A DNA stretch of 64,000 bases from Chimonanthus salicifolius. Lineage: Eukaryota > Streptophyta > Magnoliopsida > Laurales > Calycanthaceae. Positions 1 through 12,164 of this stretch are shown in pieces (positions within the stretch are counted from its first letter, which is position 1; every line of letters starts with the position of its first letter). Under the pieces are notes generated by a model, which searched no databases, was not told the origin of the DNA, and was given only the letters and a program-made list of their open reading frames with translations. Location: contig CM023539.1 of NCBI GenBank assembly GCA_013350335.1, positions 24,793,043 through 24,857,042 on the forward strand, read 5' to 3'. The position numbers and the translations under genes are program-made.

Positions 1-72
1 TCTACTCTGTTATTAAAAAAAAAAACTCTGAATTTACGGGAAGAAGCTAGTGAAAAAGGATGGGGCGTTACA
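1..72 (+). mobile_element. 3' end of a Tekay-type gypsy LTR (cut by window edge)
   Basis: The sequence matches the last ~70 bases of the LTR that ends at 60907: the tract TCTACTCTGTTATT, an A-run, then GTGAAAAAGG and a terminal GCGTTACA. The rest of this LTR lies outside the window to the left. Confidence 0.75.
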
Positions 73-350
73 GGCGCGTTGTTGTAACGCCCTACTTCTA
101 CCCTAGTGGATGATACAGGAAACAAGGAGAACGATGAACGCGAAACGGGTCAAGCATAGGAGCTTGGATATGTGAATGGATGTTTTTAAATTTATATTTG
201 TTTAAGATACTCATGGGCTTGTATTTTGAGTATCTAGAATTCGGATGTAATAACTTAGATGAATTTGCTATGGTTGGATGTTATGTTAGATAATTATGAT
301 ATGATAATTATGATTAAGGACTTGACGTACTTTGCTAATCTTAAATCTTT
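73..350 (+). mobile_element. Internal fragment of a second Tekay-type LTR
   Basis: This matches the 3' third of the Tekay-type LTRs (compare 14350-14545 and 60385-60630): CGCCCTACTTCTACCCTAG, then AGCATAGGAGCTTGGAT and GACTTGACGTACTTTGC. It starts abruptly after the terminal GTTACA of the previous LTR and runs into the tandem array at about 345-355. It therefore lacks both LTR ends and looks like a rearrangement product. Confidence 0.65.
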
Positions 351-1912
351 GTTTTTAAAATAGTAGAAATTTAGAATTTATACTAGAATTGGAAGTCTTA
401 CTAAATTTAGAAACTTGTTGAATTGATAAATTTCTATTTTTAGAAATTTTATAATTTTAAATATTATTTCTAATTTTCAAAATACTGCTAGTTTTGGAAA
501 TTTCTATTTTATGCTATTATTTAAACTTGGCATTTTTCTTTTTTTAGAAACTACAATTTTAGAAGGTTACTTAAATTTAAAAGGATCTTTTTAAAATATT
601 TGAAATTATAGAATTATATAGATTTGGAAGTGTTCCTAAATTTAGAAACTTGTTGAATTGAGAAATTTCTTTTTTAGAAATTTTATAATTTTAGATAATA
701 TTTATATTTTTTGAAATTTCTATTTTAGGTTATTATTTAAAATTGACAGTTTCTATGTTTAGAAACTACAATTTCAGAAGGTCACTTAAATTTAAAAGTT
801 TCTATTAAAAATAGTAGAAATTCTAGAATTTATATAGATTTCGAAGTGTTACTAAATTTAGAAACTTGTTGAATTGAGAAATTTCTATTTATAAAATTTT
901 ATAATTTTATCTATTATTTCTAATTTTCTATATACTGCTACTTTTTGAAATTTCTATTTTATGCTATAATTTAAAATTGATAGTTTTAATTTTTTAAAAC
1001 TAAAATTTTAGAAGGTTACGTAATTTTAAAAGTATATTTTTAAAATATTTGAAATTATAGAATTATATAGAATTGGAAGTCTTTCTAAATTTAAAAACTT
1101 GTTGAATTGAGAAATTTCTATTTTTAAATTTTTTATAATTTTTGATATTATTTATATTTTTCGAAATACTGCTACTTTTGAAATTTCTATTTTACATTAT
1201 TATTTAAAATTGGCAGTTTCTATTTTTAGAAACTACAATTTTAGAAGGTTACCTAATTTTAAAACGTTTTTTTAAATAGTAGAAATTCTAGAATTATATA
1301 GATATGGAAGTCTTACTAAATTTAGAAACTTTTTGAATTGAGAAATTTCTATTTTTAGAAATTTTATGCTTTTAGATATTATTTCTAATCTTCGAAATAC
1401 TGCTACTTTTGAAATTTCTATTTTAGGCTATTATTTAAAATTAGCAGTTTCTATTTTTAGAAACTATAATTTTAGAAGGTTTCCTAATTTTAATACTTTC
1501 TTTTAAATATAGTAGAAATTCTAGAGTTTATAAAGATTTGGAAGTCCTATTAAATTTAGAAGCTTGTTGAATTGAGAAATTTCAATTTTGTGAAATTTTA
1601 GAAATTTAGATATTATTTTTAATCTTCAAAGTACAGCTACTTTTTGAAATTTCTATTTTATGCTACTATTTAAAATTGATAGTTTATATTTTTATAAACT
1701 ACAATTTTAGAAGGTTACCCAATTTTAAAACTTTCTTTTTAAAATAGTAGAATTTCCAGAATTTATATAGATTTGGAAGATTTACTAAATTTAGAAACTT
1801 GTAAAATTTAGAAATTTCTATTTTTAGAAATCTTATAACTTTAGATATTATTTATATTTTTTGAAATACTGCTTCTTTTGAAATTTCTATTTTAGGCTAT
1901 TATTTAAAATTG
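350..1912. repeat. Tandem array, ~233-bp period, about 6.7 copies
   Basis: The phrase GGAAGTNTTNCTAAATTTAG recurs at about 391, 626, 843, 1074, 1306, 1540 and 1774, giving spacings of 217-235 bp. Each unit also carries AATTGAGAAATTTCTATTTT, ATACTGCTACTTTTGAAATT and ACAATTTTAGAAGGTTAC. Copies differ by substitutions and small indels. The last phrase also occurs once in the Athila leader at 19158-19200, so the array probably came from the untranslated leader of an Athila-like element. No coding potential is seen. Confidence 0.85.
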
Positions 1913-2941
1913 GCGTTGTGCTTGATTGAGTTATTTCATTTCGATTGTGTTTATTTTTCGTAGCTAAAAAACCTTGAACGAGAGACTTGATTTCGGCCGC
2001 ATCTAGGCTTGGGTGAGAAATGTAAGGGACGATTAAGATGAAAGGCTGACTTCAAGTTGATATTTCTGGCAGATTAAAAGATGAATTTGAGCTTGAAAAC
2101 AACAACAAATCAGAGTTAGGAGTTAGAAATTTCTACATATATAGGGATCAAAATCAGGCTAGGCGTACATGCTGATTTTCGAAATAAATTGGGCATACTT
2201 TTAAGAATCAAAGAAATATGATCAAAGGCTGAGATTTCCACAAAAGATGAGAAGAGATGGAGAATAGAGACAAACATTTTAACGAGGTTCAGCTTCCCTG
2301 CCAACGTTCTTGCCTCAAGACACCATCTGAAGATTAACTCATTATCCCCTTCTCCTTATGGGTGGACAATAAACCTTGTACACCATCCTCCAATTTTTTT
2401 CTTCCTCCCACAATTCCTTTTACATCCTCGAGAATAACCTCCTACAAATCTCACTACAATAACTTTGACCCTTTACAAATCTCTTTAGTGTAATTCCCAC
2501 CCTTTACAAATTTTTCTCATAATAAAATATTACAAATTAAATCTCAAGAATAACTCTTAAAATGACATACAAATAAGTTCTAAGTATTACTCAATATGCT
2601 AACAAAGATGGCTAAAAGCAAGGATAAACGTGTTGGGTTTCTTTTAGCTCAAGTTATATGCAAGTTGATCAGTCTTTGTTCATTGGGTCCTTTGTTTGTG
2701 GACTTGCATTAATGTAGCAAGTATATATAGATATTTTAAATGTGCTATCATTGCCAAGCATTAAATGCAAAGTTTCCATTGCACATTCAATAGAGCATAG
2801 AATGCTCAAGATAAGTAAGTAATGATTTAGAATGTGAATGGGAGTGATTCATATTTAGGAAAAATAAATTATATTTTATGAAGTTGGTCATTTTCCCTGA
2901 AGGACACGAAGTCCATAATTCATATTCAAATGGGAACTTTG
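1913..2941. other. No recognisable gene
   Basis: AT-rich sequence with short ORFs only and no family resemblance that I can identify. It lies between the tandem array and the first base of copia element 2, so it may be the pre-insertion genomic sequence or an older, unrecognised repeat. Confidence 0.5.
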
Positions 2942-4904
2942 TGTTAAAATTAATGCCTTGGTAGTTGATAAATGCCAGAAATCACATTTATATCTTAATA
3001 TTATTAGGCATTATTGCAAATCTTTTATATTTAATCGATGATTTTGCACGTAAATTTGTGAGTTTTTTTAATACAACTTATTACGTGTATTTTTGTTTCA
3101 GGAAATTAATTCAACCAGTTTAATAATTTCTGAGTTACATCCCGAGTTGAAGCCGAATCAAATGAGCCAAGGTGAGTCAAGCATTGAATTCAAGAGAAAG
3201 CTGCCGTTGGTGTTTAGTGTGGGATGGAAATTGCACAAGAAAGGAAAGAAAGGTAGCACCAGCCAATAGAAGGAAAGCATTGGAGGAATAACAACAGCAT
3301 ATTACCGTTGCAGAATTTGAGTGACAAAAATGGAGAATCAAGAATATGGAAAGTGTTGAAACTCCATTGATGCAGCAAAGAGCCGTTGGGGATTTTCTTC
3401 TTCTACAAAAAAAGGGATCTGCAAGTGAATAAGGGGATCTCTCTCTGGGGCTAAAGAAAAAGAGGAAAACCGCAGCAAAATCCATTGGTTCGCTGGGAGA
3501 GCATCCAAGCAGCTCTTTTCATTTCTTTTTTTTTCCTTTTCTTTTTTCTTTTCTTCTTCTTCTTCTTTTCTTTGCTCTTCTTGCGGGTAGCAGTAGGTAT
3601 CAACGCCGGCAACATGCAATGGAAGCAGCAGTGACAGCTACAACCCAAGGCAGCAGTAGCAACAGAGGAGATTAGCAAGAGTTGATTCAAGCTTACAGTG
3701 AAGACTCTACCAGTTCAAGTGACAGATGGATTGGTGGAACAAAGGCAGTTTTCCACTTTTGTGTGAAAAGAATTAAGAACATAATATGGTCTTCTCTGTT
3801 TAGTTTGCATGGAGTTACCTTTGATTTAATTTTTAGACTGTTTTATTTTTCTTTCAAAGTTACTGCATTACTTTATGATATTTGGCATTTTCTGTTAATT
3901 TATCTTAAACATCATTTTAATTTTTATTTGAAGTCTAATGATTATCTTAATGGGTTTTATTATGATCATGTTAGGTTAATTCCAAGCTAAGGTTAGGGGT
4001 GAAGTTTAATTATTTATTGGGGATTTTTAATCAATAATTTTGATATTAATGTGAGTTTTGATTAATTGAATTTTTTTAATCTAATCTTAAATATTCACTA
4101 TAAATCTAAATATTTTCTTGGACTTATTGTAGTTTTCGAACACAGTAAATACTTGGATAAATGTATGGTATTTGCAATAAACTTTCAAGGACCTATCCAT
4201 GTCTATATAATTTTTCTTGATTTATTGTGATTTCCAAATACAGTAAATGCTTGATGAATCCATGTGACATGTGATCTATAATTAATATTTCTTAACCATC
4301 AATTATTCAAATAAATTACATGCAAATTATTAATCAGTTAACTGTCCAATATTTCGGTTCAATAGAATCGTCATTCGAATTGAACTGAAACAAGTTCGTG
4401 AAAATTCCTTATGAATTATTAAATGGTTCCCTGAACCTTAGTGCGTTATTTTTATTGATTTAAATTCATCACCATCTTTGCTCCATACTTAGTGTGGAAA
4501 TTATAAAAATCCAATTTTAATTCTTGTCTTTTTAAATAGTGTTCTTAATACCTTCAGTCCCTATGGAGTCGACCTCGGACTCACCGAGTAATTATTACTT
4601 CGCTACCTGTGCTTGGGCTAACACTCTTAAAATGGTAGCAATAGTTTTGTTATTATGTTTTTAGTTGATGTTTATTTTAGTCTTTTTGTTGTTATGTTTT
4701 GAAGGATGGATGTTTGCCACATGTGTGGCTAAGATGGTTTGTAAAAAAATGAAACCCTTTAAGTTTATGGAATGAGAAGGAAAAAAAAAAAAAAGCCTTC
4801 CCTATTTTGCTTCTAACCTTTACCCATTCATCTTCTCCATTTTACATCTCCATATTACATTTGGTTGTTTTTGGATAAAGAAAGGCTTGAAACTACAGCC
4901 AACA
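2942..4904 (+). mobile_element. Copia element 2, 5' LTR (split by a solo LTR)
   Basis: The LTR starts TGTTAAAATTAATGCCTTGG at 2942, is interrupted after 2965, resumes at 4641 with ATAGTTTTGTTATTATG and ends CCAACA at 4904. The copy at 40072-40249 (minus strand) has the same start phrase (with TC for TG) and the same end, which fixes the boundaries. Without the insertion the LTR is about 290 bp. The 3' copy is shorter because of an internal deletion, probably between similar TTGTTATTATG and TTGTTGTTATG tracts. No TSD is visible: CTTTG precedes 2942, whereas TCTAA follows the 3' LTR. Confidence 0.8.
2966..4640 (+). mobile_element. Athila-type gypsy solo LTR inside the copia 2 LTR
   Basis: It begins TGATAAATGCCAGAAATC, like the larger Athila LTR that begins TGATAAACACTGG at 9448. 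Near its end is the phrase GTCGACCTCGGACTCACCGAG, comparable to GGTTCGACCTCGCACTTAA at 18969, and it ends GGTAGCA at 4640. The flanks are GTAGT (2961-2965) and ATAGT (4641-4645), a 5-bp TSD with one mismatch, and the host LTR copy at 40249 reads straight across (GATAGTTTTG). A long polypyrimidine tract at about 3525-3575 gives rise to spurious ORFs. No internal domain is present. Confidence 0.8.
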
Positions 4905-4906
4905 TC

Positions 4907-4918
4907 TGGTATCAGAGC
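4907..4918 (+). other. Primer-binding site of copia 2 (initiator tRNA-Met)
   Basis: TGGTATCAGAGC lies two bases after the end of the copia 2 LTR. It is complementary to the 3' end of plant initiator tRNA-Met, the usual primer for copia reverse transcription. Confidence 0.85.
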
Positions 4919-5168
4919 TTGGTAGTAAGCTTTTGGGGCTTTACATCAACCCATTTGACGACGGTGAAATGAATCTTGTCCCGGTTCTTCAAAGAGTTTC
5001 ACAAAATCCGAAGCCATTTTCTTCAATCAGATTTGAAGAGGTTCTTGTAGCAGATAAGAGAAGACACCGTTGGGTTTCAACACTTGGAAAAAGAAGAAGA
5101 AAAAAATTCTGCATACCAAGTGTTTGATGATTTGCCAAGGAGAAACAAAAACCTAAGAAGAAGAAGCA

Positions 5169-5386
5169 ATGACAAGTTTAAGCAATAGTGGTACTCAAAA
5201 CCCTCCATTCCCAATTTTTGAGGGTGAAAGCTATGATTATTGGTGTGTGAAGATGAAAACTATTTTTGTTTCTTATGATTTATGGGATTTCATAGAAGAT
5301 GGGTATGAAGAACCCTAAAAAGTGGAGGACTTGACAAATGCCCAAAAGCAACAACTAAAAGATAATCGGAAGAAGGATGCAAAAGC
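5169..5386 (+). pseudogene. Copia 2 gag, N-terminal part (broken)
   Basis: This is the start of a Ty1/copia capsid gene. From ATG at 5169 it encodes a gag-like N-terminus with the typical FEGESYDYW...MKTIF...YDLWDFIEDGYEEP pattern, then an in-frame stop at about 5315, then LTNAQKQQLKDNRKKDAKA. The frame is cut at 5386 by the 5' LTR of copia 1. The continuation lies on the minus strand from 47868 downward (IFPRIINATKSKEAWDILEK), next to the other copia 1 LTR. The flanks are AAAGC (5382-5386) and, in gag orientation, AAAGG. Gag would form virus-like particles in the cytoplasm, but the stop, the insertion and the inversion make this copy inactive. Confidence 0.75.
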
Positions 5387-7031
5387 TGTTAGTGCCCCGG
5401 CTTTGACGAGTCCCTATGTTTGTCAATTACATGACTCGGGAAGACCCACTTGCTAGAAGCTTGAAGATTCAAGGTGATCAAGAGTGAAGATCATGCTCCA
5501 CCAGACTAAACATCGTTATGGCAATTACAAAATAGGTATTTGGCCATAGATGACTTTAGGTGGTACCCACACCTTAGGAGGATCATTCCTAGGTTTAGTT
5601 GAACAAATAGTAAAATTATAAAAAGCCTAGAGAGGAAGCTTGACAGTGATTTGGAAGTGAACTTGGAAATATGAATTAAGTTCACTGTCAGCTCAACCAG
5701 TCGTTCTCACCGACCCCTCGGTGGCGACATGATCAACCCATTGTGGTAAAAGACTGATCGGCCAGATTGACAAAGGTTCTGGAACATTGAAATGTTATCC
5801 TGGGTATGCCTCTGTTCGAGAGTCTCATATGTACCAACCCCTCTGTAATGAACTTAACGACCCCACGTGGTCAATGACTCGTCGATGAAAAACTTGTGAG
5901 TTCTGTTATTTGAACTCAAGTGAGCTATCTAGAAAGCAAACATCTTGGTATTTCAAGATCAATAGAGAGTACCATGACTGACCCCTCGGTAAAGGGCGAC
6001 AAGTCATTCTGGGCATGACAAGTTTCAGGATATGAAAGTTTGTCTGCATGGTGTTGCCCCAGATCGACACCCTCGTATGGACCAACCTCTCGGTGCCATG
6101 ACTGTCGACCCATTGGTGACACCGACCTGTCGATCGGGAAGTAATTGTTCCATTGAGAGTTCATATAATGTGCAACGGCCGGGTGGTTGAACGGTAATAA
6201 CTATGAACATCGACCCATCGTTGGACAGTTCGAAAAATTGTGTTGACTCCTTTATAAATATGAGAGTTGTGTGATCATTTAATCATCTTCCCTGAACTGA
6301 GAAAATTCACACACTCTAAGGAACGATCAAATCTCTTGTGCCTACACCTGAGAATCTTACACAATCAATCTTTGATTGAGTTAGTGAATGAGAGAAAAAG
6401 AGGAGAAAAGAAAATAAACAAAATATGGCATAATCAGTTTCCTAGTCACACTGCAATTGTGATTGCTCAACGATGGCTATAAAGCAGAGCGTCGGGATTA
6501 ACTCAGGGCACACATAGGTTAGATCTTTGAGAAGCACACATTTTCGAGAAAGAGCTAAAAAACAAGTGCTTCTTGGTTTTAATTTTGTCTTAAAACCTTT
6601 ACCCTGAAAGTGGATTAAGGAGGCTTGGCTCCAGAACCATTATAAAAAATCTAGAGCGTCGTCTCTTTAGCTAGCACATGTGGTGGGTAGAATTTCGAGC
6701 CAAATGAGTGAGGTGGAATTCCTACTATAATTGTGAGGGTATAAGTCCCCACTTAGTGAATTTGGGATAGTTCAAGGTTGAGCCAGTCCTAACAGTGGAT
6801 GTACGTTGGCTAACCGAAGAATTATAAATCTTGTGTCCTTGATCTAATGGTGTTAGAGCTAATGTACCATGTTAATTGATAATCATTGTTGCTAACACAA
6901 AAACTTGATTGCAATATCTGCTGCCTAAACACTAATCAATCAAGGAATTTTAAAAAGGGCCAATGAATTAGGATTGACCTGTTCACCCCCCTTTAAGGAT
7001 CAATCTTGTTATAGCACCCAAGGGAATTTCA
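5387..7031 (+). mobile_element. Copia 1 (SIRE-like) 5' LTR
   Basis: It starts TGTTAGTGCCCCGGCTTTGA and ends CAAGGGAATTTCA directly before a primer-binding site. The partner LTR at 47869-49475 on the minus strand shares both ends and the same internal phrases. Short self-complementary phrases recur inside it (ACCGACCCCTCGGT around 5708, GACACCGACCTGTCGATCGG around 6118). Flank AAAGC at 5382-5386 pairs with AAAGG beside the partner LTR, giving a 4/5 TSD. Confidence 0.88.
6252..6259 (+). promoter_or_regulatory. TATA box in the copia 1 5' LTR
   Basis: TATAAATA lies about 865 bp into the LTR. The partner LTR has the corresponding CTCTATAAAT on the minus strand near 48591-48600. It probably directed transcription of the element. 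Confidence 0.55.
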
Positions 7032-7033
7032 AT

Positions 7034-7046
7034 TGGTATCAGAGCC
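7034..7046 (+). other. Primer-binding site of copia 1 (initiator tRNA-Met)
   Basis: TGGTATCAGAGCC starts two bases after the LTR end at 7031 and is complementary to the 3' end of initiator tRNA-Met. Confidence 0.88.
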
Positions 7047-7108
7047 TTGTGCTCTATATATTTAGATTTAATCGTTCGAGTGAGATCTGGTTGCTAGAAA
7101 AATTGTCA

Positions 7109-9445
7109 TGGATACCTGTATGTTGATGTCCGTAGAAGAAAATAACTGGGGTAAATATCAACTAAAAGTTATTAAAAAATTATGCCTAGAAGACCCACAT
7201 TCACAATATCATGCATACAATTCTCTAGTAGGTCTTGCTCTTGTGATCTCCGTGACAGGAAGGCTAACTCATCATTAAAAGAAATAAGACTCAAACAAAA
7301 TAAAAGGAAAGTTAAATGACGTAGAAGAATCTGAGTCTGCATCAATCTTGGATAAAGAAAGTAATGTACATCTCTTGGTCTAGTTGCTTCGTTTCCTTGT
7401 GATAAACAAGAACATTTCAGTGAATATGAAAATGAAAGGACTCTTGATGATCTCCAAGAATCATACAGTGCTCTGTATCTTGAGAGTATGGAATTGACCA
7501 AGAAAGCTCACAAACTTGGAAGTGAGAATGCATACCTGACCAAACTCCTTGAAATTGAGAGAACTGAAAAAGAAGCTTTGTCAACAAAATTTGAAAAATC
7601 AATTGATGAGATATTAGTATTAAGAAAAAGTCAGACTGACCTTCAATCCCAAGTGGATCTGTGCGAGAGAGATCACAAACACTTCGCAGAAATGAAAAGG
7701 TATCTTGAAAACAAGATTACTTTGTTAATATCTGACTTAGGAAGGTTATCTCAATCTCAAGACAAGGTCGTTCATGGAAATGAAAAATGGGGAAAGATCC
7801 TTAGTTCTAGAAAGAATTACAAGTACAAGTCTGGGATAGAACATTATAAAAATGTGGAAGTTACCCCAAGGCGAGCTTCCATATTTGTTAAAAACCAGAT
7901 GTCCAAATTCTCTAACATACAGTGCACTTATTGTGAAAAACTGGGTCATCTTGAATCTAATTGTTATCTCAAGAAAAATCGTCTAATGAGGTGTCCACTG
8001 GGAAATCAAAGTCGTAATACACTAAATCAAAATTTACAAACCATCCTTGATAGACTGGAGACTCCAAGGATCAGATTCTTTGATGGGAAACCCTATTTCA
8101 AATCTAGACAGATTATACATCAAAAGGATATCAACTCTACCATTGTCCCTTCATCTATTTGTTCTCCAAATAATAAGAGCTTCATGATTCATACAGCCTT
8201 AAATGTTGAAAGACAATCCAAGTGGTACTTGGATAGTGGATGCTCACGACATATGACTGGAAACAGTTCTTACATGTCTGATTTAGTTAATTTTAAAGGA
8301 GGATCTGTCGTTTTTGGTGCATGGAAACCTAACAAATATGATTGGTAAGGGGTCACTGAATCTGCCATCCTCTGGGGTTATCAAAGATGTATATCTTGTT
8401 GATCGACTTAAGCAAAATTTACTTAGTATATCTCAACTATGTGCTAATGATAGTAAAGTCACCTTTAGTAAGAATGATTGCTATATTTATTCAAAAGAAT
8501 GTGAAGTTGTTTTGAGTGGCATCCTTACTTCTGATGATTGCTACGTTTTGGATTGTACATTCAACTCTTATCATACATGAGTGTCTCTTGTCCAAAATCA
8601 GTGAAGCTGAACTTTGGCATCAAAGGCTCGGTAATGTGAACTTCAAGGACTTGTCCAAACTAAGTGAATATATAAAAGGGTTACCTAAAGTTAGACGATC
8701 TAAAAAAACCATCTGTGGTGACTGTCAAAAGGGAAAACAAATCAGGGCAGCTCATAAACATACAAATTTAATCGCAACTTCTAGACACTTAGAACTGTTT
8801 CACATGGACTTAGTTGGATCCACTCAACACGAAAGTGCTGGTGGAAAGAGATATTTACTGGTACTAGTTGATGACTATACTAGATATACTTGGGTCAAAT
8901 ATCTGATGCATTTCATGAATTCAAAATCATTGCAAAACAGATTATGAATGCAAAAGAGTCAAATATTCACAGAATAAGGACCAACCATGGAGGGAATTTG
9001 AAAATCAGTCATTTAATATAATCTGTGAAAAACGAAGCATCCATCATGAATATTCTGTCCCCAAAATACCTCAGCAAAATGGAGTTTCCGAGAGGGAAAA
9101 AAAGGGTCCTTCAAGAAATGGCCAACACCCTACTTGAAAGTAAGAATGTTCTAAAAAATATGTGTGCTGAAGCTATTAACACTGCATGCTATATCATTAA
9201 TCGAGTATATTTGAGAGCCGGGCTAAACAAAATTATGTATGAACTTTGGACTGGTAGGAAACCCAATTCTAAGTACTTTAAAGTCTTTGGAAGCAAGTGT
9301 CACATACTGCAGGATAGAGAGCATCTAGGAAAATTTGAATCCAAAAGTGGTGATGGCATCTTCCTAGGTTATTCCACAAATAGTCATGCTCATATGGTAA
9401 AGAATCTTAGAACTGGTGCCATCCAAGAACTAGTGAATGTTGTAG
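7109..9445 (+). pseudogene. Copia 1 gag-protease-integrase, 5' half
   Basis: This is the first half of a SIRE-like copia polyprotein. The beginning of gag is damaged. From 7488 a coiled-coil gag region (LLEIERTEKEALSTKFEK) is followed by a CCHC zinc knuckle (CTYCEKLGHLESNC, around 7921-7962), then the aspartic protease motif WYLDSGCSRHMTG near 8221. The frame breaks at about 8348. The gag-pre-integrase segment (ELWHQRLGNVNFKDLSKL) and integrase start (LFHMDLVGSTQHES...LVDDYTRYTW) follow to 8947, and the integrase C-terminal side (FLGYSTNSHAHMVKNLRTG) runs to 9445. Several frameshifts and a deletion around 8940-9025 remove part of the integrase core. The Athila LTR interrupts it, and the frame resumes at VDDQVSTPDK on the minus strand near 51895. 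Confidence 0.85.
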
Positions 9446-10378
9446 TATGATAAACACTGGAAAATGATAATTTTATCCTTTAATATTGGATTAGTTAGTT
9501 CTTAAATTTTGTTTATTTTATATTATTATTGTAATATATTATATATTCTAAAATTATATTTGTTAATATATTGTATTAATTAATTTTATCTAATTAAGTG
9601 TATTTTTATGTCTTGTCAGGTTGGTGAATTGTTGTGCATGCATTGAGTCCCATTCAAAATCTAATTGACGACAATTCTGCAATTGGAAACAGATCTTACA
9701 GCCATGAAACTATTGTAAACAATACAGAAGCAGCAAATTGTGGCTGCCAATAAAAAATACAGCAAGCAAAAAGAAGAAAATGATCTAGTAAACTGAGAAG
9801 CAGAGCAGTTGCTAACTGTTTCTAAGGCATTCTGACAAGGGCCAATGTTCCAAACAGCAAACAGAGAATTGATAAAAATTTACAGCAGCGACAAAGTTGA
9901 AGCATTGGAAGGAAATCCAATAAGGTGCTGAGCGAAAAATCTACCCGAGGAAGGTTCATGCTGGTAATGACAAAAAAGGCATGCCAAAGAAGATTAGTTT
10001 GCTTGTTTCTAAAGAGGCTGGACATTGAATCAGCAGCAACCCATTGAAACTTTCGGCCACTAGCAACAAGGTTAGAAGGAAAAGATAAGAGAATAGAAAG
10101 AAGAATTAAAAGAGAGGTTGGATGCCACATCACCATATGCACATGCCATGATCGACCTTGTTATACCATGTGTGACCTTCTTTCTATCTCCATCTCATTC
10201 CCATTCTAAGACAATTCAATCTTGGCCTTCTACATGTCCTTTCCTCTTTGGATACATTCAATCATGGCCATAGATTTCACCTCATTTCCTCAATTATCCC
10301 AAGCCAAATCCGCCCATCCATCCACCTTCCTTCTATAATTCATTCGATCCTAACCCTTTCTTTTTCTCTATCAAACTT

Positions 10379-10386
10379 TATAAATA
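10379..10386 (+). promoter_or_regulatory. TATA box in the Athila 5' LTR
   Basis: TATAAATA, followed by CCAGCCTCACACC, is conserved in the partner LTR as TATTTATA at 52955-52962. It is a plausible core promoter of the element. Confidence 0.55.
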
Positions 10387-12128
10387 CCAGCCTCACACCC
10401 ATTGCATAATTCTAACTTTGGCACTAAGATTTTTGGAGAGTAAGAAGTGAAGGAAAAGAAGGGAAGGAGATAGTGTGATTTTAAAAAATCACAAGGGTTC
10501 TTTAAGGTTGGTGATTTTGAAATTCTCATTGTATTTTTTTGTCCTTTAATTTCAATTCCATTGGTTTGTAATTTAATTTCATGTTTTATTAATAAAATTG
10601 AGGTGTGCTAAAATATTTAGTCTATGGTTTTCCAATTATTCAATTGATGTATGGTGATTATTTGATTTTATTTTTATTCTTTAATTAAGTTTATGTGTGG
10701 ATTTATTTTAATTATTTCAGATTAAATGTGATGAAAATTTATATTGAATAGACTTCCTTCTTCTATCTAAGGCTCTTATTTTAAGAGTGCGATGAAATAT
10801 TTTAGATTTGGAGATAAAGTTTAAATTCTATTTATTCTAAGGTTTAATTTGAGATTTTTAATTTAATGAAATCCATGGATTTAATTCTTAGAATAATTAT
10901 GAATGAAAAATTTGAGTGCATGATTGGTAATTTACGTGAGCTTCGTATTCTAGGCCTTTGTTTTATTTTTAAAATATAGAAAAATAATGCCTCCTTGATT
11001 ATTTGAGCCAGTTCCACTGTAAATATGTACATAGGTAATTTAGGTGTCTTTAATTTTATTTTGTTTATAAATCCAAAAAACTCTTGAAATTGATGAACTA
11101 GGTTGGAAATAATTTAATTACATCTTAATTTTGTATTTTAAATTAGATTGAGATTGTTTATATTTTTATATTAATGCCACCATCTTGATTAAAATTAGTT
11201 TAAATTGTTAGATTCTATGTTTAAATCTAGAATGTTTCTAAATTAAAACTAAAGTTCATAGATTAGATAAATAACTCCATATTTATATTTCTCAAAGTTC
11301 TTAAAATACGTAATTCAATGGTGTATTTTCATGGATATATTTTGTAACACCCCGAATTTTCAAGTTATTAATATATATGAAAATTACCCATTTAATTTGT
11401 GAATTATTAGATATGGATCTTATATGGGTAAAGTGTTGGGTCATTGCCCAATTAAGACCCAATGGTTTTGGAAATGGTTTCAATAAAATTTAAATGGAGT
11501 TGAATTAAAAGGATATGCGCATGAGATGTATGTGGGATTTTCATATCCACATTGATATGCTAGAATATCTTAAGAAGATATCTAAAATTAAATAAATATT
11601 GCATGGCTGAATTTTAGATATCCATATCCAAGATTATGTGCAAGAATATTTTAAAAAGGATATTGCTAAATTAAAAGATGTTTAGGTCATGTATAGGGAT
11701 TTCCATATCCAAGGTTATGCGCATGAGATCATTTAAAAAGGGGCTTTTCCTTGATTAAAAATGGCAATAGGGCAAGTGCTAAATGGGAAGGCCGGCAACT
11801 TCCAATTAAGGCTCAAGAAAGGAGCACACGACAATTGCTATCTTAGCATTGGCCGATTGGAATTTTATTAAAGAAAGAGGGAAGGGAGGCGCATAAGGAA
11901 GAAAGGTCAGCACCTTCTAAGATAGGATTAAGTGGAAGTAATAAAAGGAGAGACATAGAGGGGCGCACGGCTGACACACATAAGGCTGAATTTTCTCTCT
12001 CTCTCAAGTCTCATTCATGGCAAGAACAAAGAGAAGGAAAAGGCAGCCAGCTGAGTGAAAAGACCAAGGAAGAGAAGGATTGGAAGAGCAACAACAACCG
12101 AGGGAAAACCGAAGGAGTCGCGGAACCG

Positions 12129-12134
12129 GTAAGT
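12129..12134 (+). promoter_or_regulatory. Splice-donor-like site in the LTR leader
   Basis: GAACCG followed by GTAAGTA is a strong match to the plant 5' splice-site consensus. It lies about 185 bp after the TATA-like box and immediately before the first hairpin. The same position holds GTTAGTA or GTAAGTG in the five other Tekay-type LTRs (23295, 27635 and 35720 on the minus strand; 42506 and 58713 on the plus strand). Use as a donor is inferred. Confidence 0.5.
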
Positions 12135-12164
12135 AGTTTTGATATTTTTGTTTAAGATAAGGAA

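Noticed and set aside
3177..3690. Three minus-strand ORFs rich in Lys/Glu or Phe/Ser
   Set aside because: They read through a polypyrimidine tract inside an Athila-type solo LTR; no family resemblance.
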